Assembly (NCBI GenBank): GCA_030760725.1
Contig: JASWHV010000005.1
Location: 25,057,241-25,121,240, forward strand
Length of the DNA: 64,000 bases
Direction: 5' to 3'
Source of the DNA: Neostapfia colusana
Lineage: Eukaryota > Streptophyta > Magnoliopsida > Poales > Poaceae
Below, piece after piece: positions 58,999 through 64,000 of this stretch (within the stretch, counting starts at the first letter, position 1; each line of letters opens with the position of its first letter). A model generated the notes under the pieces. It had not been told where the DNA came from. It saw nothing but the letters and a program-made list of their open reading frames with translations, and made no database searches. Both the position numbers and the translations under genes were made by a program.

Positions 58999-60562
58999 AT
59001 GTCGGGGTCGAGTGAGAATATCTCCCACTTTGAAGCCGAGATGGATCAAGATGTGATGTGTTGTATTCCGGAGTCTCGCTACAACAAGAGACAAGAGCGT
59101 GCTTCCGAGCCTTCGCCCACCCCACCTAGGGTGCGTCGAAAGGTTACAGTCAAGAGACCAGCTTCAAAAGCAAATATGGCTGGTTCTAGCTCGGCGGCTC
59201 AACACCAAACCAAGGGCAAGGGAAAGGGACTTGCTTTCGGCCTGATTGGTCCCCTTAAGATGACAGCTCCAAGACAGGGGAATAGGTATCCCTCGGAGGA
59301 GAAGTTCAATGGCAAGGGGAGTGATGTGGCATGGAAGATGAGGAAGATTGACGCCTATAGCACTGGCAAAAAGGCAGCTGTCAAGAGATTTTGGAGCAAC
59401 TTTCACTCGGACTACTACAGTTCGGTGTACCTCCAAATGAAGACTCCAGTGGTCCGCAGCCAATGGATCGACTGGACATATTTTGAAAGGAAGAGATGTG
59501 AAGCCTTTGAGGAGGTAATAGAGGCTGCAGAGAGACACGGACTCAAGGACTTGCTCTCCTTTAGATACAACTGGAATGATGATATGATCACCCAGTTCTT
59601 TGCAACTTGCCACTTTACCCATGATGAAGAAGACAGTGACTTGGATGACACATGGATCCAAGTAGACAGTTTCCTATGTTGAGTTTGCCAGACTGCTGCA
59701 CCTTGAGGACACCGGCAGTAATGAGATTGTGATTCACAATCTGGGTGTTGTGGAGAAGGACAAGATGGAATTCCTCTATGATACTCGACTCCCATACAAT
59801 CCTCCCTCAACCAAGAACATGAATCCCTTCTTCATTGTTCTCAACAGAGTGCTCCGGAAGACCATTGCTCCAAAGGATGGAGATGCCGGGAGTGTCCAAG
59901 GTTACTTGAGAACCTTGATGAAAGTAATCAGCAGGAGGAGAAAATTTGATATCTTCGATTACATTTGGAATGACATGGTGAACATATCCTGCACACCAAA
60001 CCGTTCCTGTGGCTATGCACCATACTTGATGTTCATGATTGAAAAAGTCACAGAAATTGAGTTTGTGAAGGATGTGGAGCACATTGCTCTACGGCCTCAG
60101 AAGCCTCCTCAAGCCTCTCTCCCAGCTGCTCCCTCACCTGGCTCACCTGAAGAACATCCAGAGAGAGCTCAAGAAGATGCAAGGCGTTCATCCAAGACTA
60201 GGGCCCCTCCTCACAAAGGGTCCCCTAGTGGGATTATGAAGTATTTGGCTGCTATCTTTGGTTCTTGCCGCAAAACTGAGGTGAAGCTTCATAAGATGAA
60301 CAAGGCAAGAAAAGAAGAAATGAGATACATGAAGGCCAATGTCAAAGCAATATGCCAAAAACTGGAGATTGATCCCATTGGATCTCCAGTCATCTCAGAG
60401 GACTCTGCATCTGACTTCACAGAGCTTCCTCCTCTCTCTCCATCAGAGCGTGCCTACTTTGTCTCCCGGGGCACGACGAGTGGTTCTCCTCCTCCTCCTC
60501 CTCCCCCTCCTCCTCCTCAGCCTGATGATGAAGACGAAGAAAGGACCGACAGCGAGGAGTGA
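58999..60562 (+). pseudogene. E6 env-like ORF
   Basis: The ATG at 58999 is preceded by an acceptor-like site. The first part (to 59682) has a Lys/Arg-rich N-terminus and a region with WIDWTYFERKRCEAFEEVIE and DDMITQFFATCHF. It stops and continues in another frame from about 59683 (EFARLLHLEDTG onward to 60562). The second part ends in a Pro/Ser/Glu-rich region, a charged helical segment (KMNKARKEEMRYMKANVKAI), a run of ten Pro and an acidic tail. The position between pol and the 3' LTR matches the env-like ORF of SIRE elements. No signal peptide is evident, and the role is unknown in the family. Confidence 0.75.
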
Positions 60563-61004
60563 GCCGACGACGACAAGTAGATCCCTCCTCTCCTTCTTTT
60601 TGGTGCCTTGATTCCAAAGGGGGAGAGATTGAGGGGGGGTCTTAGGTCGTAGATTCTTCTTTTTGCGTCCTAGTTTAAGAAGTGGGCTTTTGTAAGACTT
60701 ATACTATCATTTTGCTTTTGGACATGTGCTGTGAAATGATGACTATGTTATGCCTATGATTAATGGTGTATGTTTAAAACTGCTATGTAGGCTTGAGACT
60801 CTTGATGATATTATGATTATGCTTATTATGATATTCACATAAAAATTTTTGCTCACACACCTAGTTTTGCACCCCACTATAAGGAGTGCACATATGTCTT
60901 ATGTCTACATTGCCCATTTTGCTCAAAGCTCATATGTGCACACTTTATGAAAATCTGATTTTTTTATCATATTAATGTGATGTCAATTGGTTGTCATCAA
61001 TCAC
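60563..61004 (+). other. E6 3' untranslated stretch
   Basis: T-rich, non-coding sequence between the env-like stop and the purine tract. No gene seen. Confidence 0.7.
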
Positions 61005-61019
61005 CAAAAAGGGGGATAT
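61005..61019 (+). other. E6 polypurine tract
   Basis: AAAAAGGGGGATAT directly precedes the 3' LTR. Confidence 0.88.
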
Positions 61020-62074
61020 TGAAAGTGCATCTAGGCATCCCTTGTGGGTTTCGGTTGATTTATGACAAACAAATGAGACCCTAACAAAATCGTTGAGATG
61101 AGCGCGGGTTTTTAAAGAAATTAGGAAGAAAGCGCAAAAAGAAAGGAGAATGAGGATCTATAAGAGCTCCGGAGCTGAAAAGACTAGATTACTTAGTATG
61201 GAGTGTGTGTTGGAGAAACACACCCCAAGAGCTCAAGTGAAAGAAATCACACTAACTGCACAAAAATCAGCATGTGGGGACTAGTCCGATATCAGCCGGA
61301 CTAGTCCGATTTCTCTCTGACTAGAAAACGGACTAGTTCGATATGGACCGGACTAGTCCGATTTGTCTCTGGATAGACAACGGACTAGTCCGCACTCTTA
61401 CGGACTAGTCCGGTATCTCACAACACTTATGGTTTTCCACACGCTGCACACCGGACTAGTCCGGAGTCCACTACGGACTAGTCCGGACATCGCAAACCCT
61501 AACGGTAACCTTTGGAATCCCTAGTATAAATAGAGGTGTACGGCCATACTACCAAAACTCTCGACCCCCTGCGCCGTCGCACCTTCCAAGAGCCCAAAAT
61601 TCACATCTCTCCACACATTCTAACCCAAAAAGGATCAAATCTTTGAGAATTAGCAATTGATCAAAGGAGAGACTTGTTCTACACATATTGAGCTCTTGGG
61701 TTTGATCTCTCGCACACTCTTGTTCATTTATTGTACATCTTTTGAGTGTGCTTGGTGGTATCATAAATTGTAATTCTTGGGGAGCCCTCAACTTGTGAGA
61801 AGGCCCCTTGAATAATTTATTTGCCCTTTGTGATTAGTGAAAGAGAATCGGGGGCTTCCGCTGCATAGGGTACTAGAAGTGAAAATATTGATCAACCCTT
61901 ATCTTTCTAGTCCACGCATACTGGACTAGTCCGATTTGTCTCTGAGTAGACAATGGACTAGTCCGCACTCTACCGGACTAGTCCGATTTCCCTGTATTTG
62001 ATAAATCTATTAAGTGTTTCAGGGATTAACAAAGAATCGAAAAGCCTATTCACCCCCCCTCTAGGCCACATTCA
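61020..62074 (+). repeat. E6 3' LTR with internal deletion
   Basis: It matches the 5' LTR but lacks about 245 bases between AGAGAATCGG and CTTCCGCTGCATAGG (junction near 61853). It keeps the palindrome arrays (61277-61480 and 61920-61990) and the TATA box (61525-61532). Confidence 0.92.
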
Positions 62075-62079
62075 ACCAG

Positions 62080-62747
62080 CGGCGTGTAGATAAACTGGGC
62101 GACCAAGAAGCAGCGCTCTGCCGTCGCTGCTGTAAGTGACGACACAGAATTCTCAGGCGAGGAGCAGATGATGAGTGTGTAGAATGCAGTACGAGAACAG
62201 AGAAAAGTGTGGTGCACTCGGCAGGCATAAACTTCTTCTTCTAATTTTCCATGAAGAAAAGCTGATTTCACATCAAGATGGTGAACCTCCCATCTCTGAC
62301 TTGCTGCAAGTGCTAAAAACACCCTGACTGTATCAAGTCTTGCAACTGGGGCAAATTCTTCTTCATAATCTACTCCTTGTTGCTGAACATACCCCTTTGC
62401 TACTAATCTAGCTTTGTGTTTAATCACCTTTCCTGATGAGTTTTTCTTCAATTTGTAGACCCATTTTACTCCAATGGATTTCTGACCTGGTGGTACTTCA
62501 GTTAAAGTCCATGTCTAATTCTTTTCAATGGACTCTATTTCTTTCTTCATGGATTCCTCCCACTCTGGATAACCAGCAGCCTCTTGAAAGCACACTAGCT
62601 CTTCAGTTTTACCTAGCAGAACCTCTTCTTCAGAATCTCCATAGTCTAATTCTACCACAGGAGCTCTTGCAACTACGTCTGAAAGAGGTTTATACCTAAC
62701 TGGCCTTTCATCTGTGCTTTCATCACCAAAGGATGACACTCCTTTGC
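62080..62747 (-). pseudogene. E8: fragment of another copia pol (reverse transcriptase N-terminal part)
   Basis: The minus-strand frame (from 62739) reads through PEWEESMKKEIESIEKN, an in-frame TAG (62515-62517), then WVYKLKKNSSGKV, KARLVAKGYVQQQGVDYEEEFAPVAR and HHLDVKSAFLHGKLEEEVY, the start of a Ty1/copia reverse transcriptase. After EEEVYA (about 62225) the likeness ends, although the frame stays open into unrelated sequence (to E6). The lineage differs from E6. Both sides are cut: by E6 or an earlier break on the left and by E9 on the right. Confidence 0.85.
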
Positions 62748-64000
62748 TGTAACATCCTCAATTTCATATTCACGCATGCATGCATATTTCATATAAAGGA
62801 ACATTTTAAAAAAAGTAGAAACGGGGAAAGAATCAGAAATATAGCCGAATAGAGCCAATTCCAGTTCACCGAGGAGCACTGTCGATAATTCCCGTTGCTT
62901 GCTGGCCACGTGGTGTATTCGGAGCTCATCCCTGCGGAGGGGGTGAGGTCCGGCATCGCCAGACACGTGGCAGGCTCAGAGCTAGCCTCTGTGGAAGGGG
63001 CGAGGTCTGACCCGCTGAACACGTGTTGCCTCCGGGGCTTGTCTCTGCAGAGAAGCGAGGTCCAGCCCCGCAGGACACGTGTCCCCACCGGAGCTAGTCG
63101 CTGCGGAAAAGCAAGGCCCAACCCCGCAGGACATGTGTCGCTCTTGGAGCTCACCTCCGAGAGGTCCGCCCCATGGGACACGTGTCACCCTCGGAGCTCG
63201 TCTCTGAGAGGTCTAACACTGCTTGACACGTGTCACTCTCGGAGCTCGCCTCCGAGAGGTCTCGTCCCGATGGACACATGTCATCCTCGGAGCTCACCTC
63301 CGAGGAGAAGGCACTACTGGACACGTGTCATCCTCGGAGCTCACCTCTGAGGAGAATAGAAGTCCAACACAGATGGACACGTGTCGACCTAGGAGCTCGT
63401 CTTTGAGGAGAAAGGAAGTTCGGCGCTACTGGACACGTGGCATTCTCGGAGCCCACCTCCGAGGAGAGGGGAGGTCTGGCTCTGACACGTGGCACTCTCA
63501 GAGCTCACCTCAGAAGAGAGGGGAGGTCCGGCACTGACATGTGGCGCACGCAGAACTCGGCTCTGAGTAGAGGGGAGGTCCCGCCCGCCAAGACACATGG
63601 CGCACGCGGAGCTCGCCTCTGAGGAGAGGGAGGTCCTGCCCGCTTGACACGTGGCACAACCGGAGCCTGCCTCTGCGGAGAACGGAAGCCCGGCCCCCGC
63701 TAGACACGTGGAGCCTCCAGAGCTTATCCCTGCGGAAGGACAAGATCCTTAATCGGTTTTCCCCTGTACGCGAGTACCCGGTACTGAGGAAACTGACATG
63801 AATTCTTCCACGTTGAATACTACAGCAAATCAAATAGAGATAAGTTGTTAAGATCCAAAACAAAATTGAATAGGACTCTTATTTGAAATCCGATCAGAGT
63901 AGGACTCTTCTTTCATCCCTTACAAATAGAACCCAAAACCCCTTGGCCGCAACCACGTACTCTTATTTTCCTCCCTAAGTCGGCGACTTGGAAGCCCTAG
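62748..64000 (+). mobile_element. E9: LTR of the E3/E7 family, running off the window
   Basis: It starts TGTAACATCC (family TGTGACACCC) after TTTGC, a candidate target duplication. It follows the E3 LTR layout: AT-rich start, a long G-box array, then a TATA-like TACAAATA (63921-63928) and exon 1-like sequence (AAGTCGGCGACTTGGAAGCC). Whether it is a solo LTR or the 5' LTR of a full element cannot be seen. Confidence 0.88.
62898..63720 (+). repeat. G-box minisatellite in the E9 LTR
   Basis: About 16 units of 46-58 bases, each with GACACGTGTC, GACACGTGG or a one-base variant, and CTCGGAGCTC...CCGAG inverted repeats between them. It is the longest array of the family in this window. Confidence 0.87.

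Larger units (their letters stand above)
43009..62074 (+). mobile_element. E6: SIRE/Maximus-like Ty1/copia retrotransposon, interrupted by E7
   Basis: The LTRs are 43009-44334 and 61020-62074, with an initiator Met-type primer site, gag, pol in copia order (protease, integrase, reverse transcriptase, RNase H), an env-like ORF and a purine tract. The element spans 19.1 kb with the 8.3 kb E7 inside and about 10.8 kb without it. Many stops and frameshifts show it is old. Pol ends with the LADIFTKPL motif typical of plant copia RNase H ends. Confidence 0.92.

Noticed and set aside
62898..63720. CRISPR-like spaced repeats
   Set aside because: The repeats are degenerate with related linkers, lie in a plant LTR and have no cas genes nearby.

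Overview
The window is a block of nested LTR retrotransposons, of the kind found in repeat-rich heterochromatin of a large plant genome. Three things point to a grass or another monocot: several Ty3/gypsy chromoviruses with LTRs of 3-4 kb and chromodomain-type integrase tails (Del/Tekay-like), a SIRE/Maximus-like Ty1/copia element with an env-like ORF, and GC-rich LTR cores. This assignment rests on family resemblance only. I see no complete host gene, no rRNA or tRNA gene and no CRISPR array. The elements are named E1 to E9, plus one solo LTR (S).

Left block, 1 to about 41170. Five insertion levels are stacked. E5 (minus; LTR about 40393-41170) was entered by E4 (minus; LTR 36075-39987). E4 was entered by E3 (plus; integrase tail plus 3' LTR 31344-34658). 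E3 was entered by E2 (minus; LTRs at <1-435 + 15079-16370 and at 26525-30561). E2 was entered twice: by E1 (minus, complete, 436-15073, target duplication GTACA) inside its LTR, and by S (21919-24730, target duplication AGTTG) inside an ORF upstream of gag. The left halves of E2 to E5 lie outside the window.

Middle, about 41171 to 43008. This is the only stretch I cannot give to a retrotransposon. It holds AT-rich sequence, an AT-rich minisatellite, a pyrimidine-rich tract, a small inverted-repeat cluster and a GC-rich exon-like fragment on the minus strand.

Right block, 43009 to 64000. E6 is a SIRE-like copia element (plus; LTRs 43009-44334 and 61020-62074) with gag, pol and env-like regions, all broken. 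E7 (minus, 49303-57578, target duplication TACAC) sits inside E6 between the reverse transcriptase and RNase H coding regions. E7 has two intact LTRs and an open integrase frame, but has lost gag, protease and reverse transcriptase. Right of E6 is a fragment of another copia pol (E8), entered by E9, a further LTR that runs off the window. E3, S, E7 and E9 are one LTR family.

Functionally this is a graveyard of replication genes. E1 is the least damaged (one frameshift and one in-frame stop seen). E2 carries stops and an Asp-to-Asn change in reverse transcriptase motif A. E6 has six in-frame stops in pol. The points most worth a second look are G-box repeat arrays upstream of the TATA box in the E3-family LTRs; an 81-base exon-like module kept in frame in four of those LTRs; evenly spaced 12-base palindromes in the E6 LTR; an extra ORF upstream of gag in E2; and the deleted but structurally complete E7. 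All comparisons were made by eye; no alignment or database search was run.
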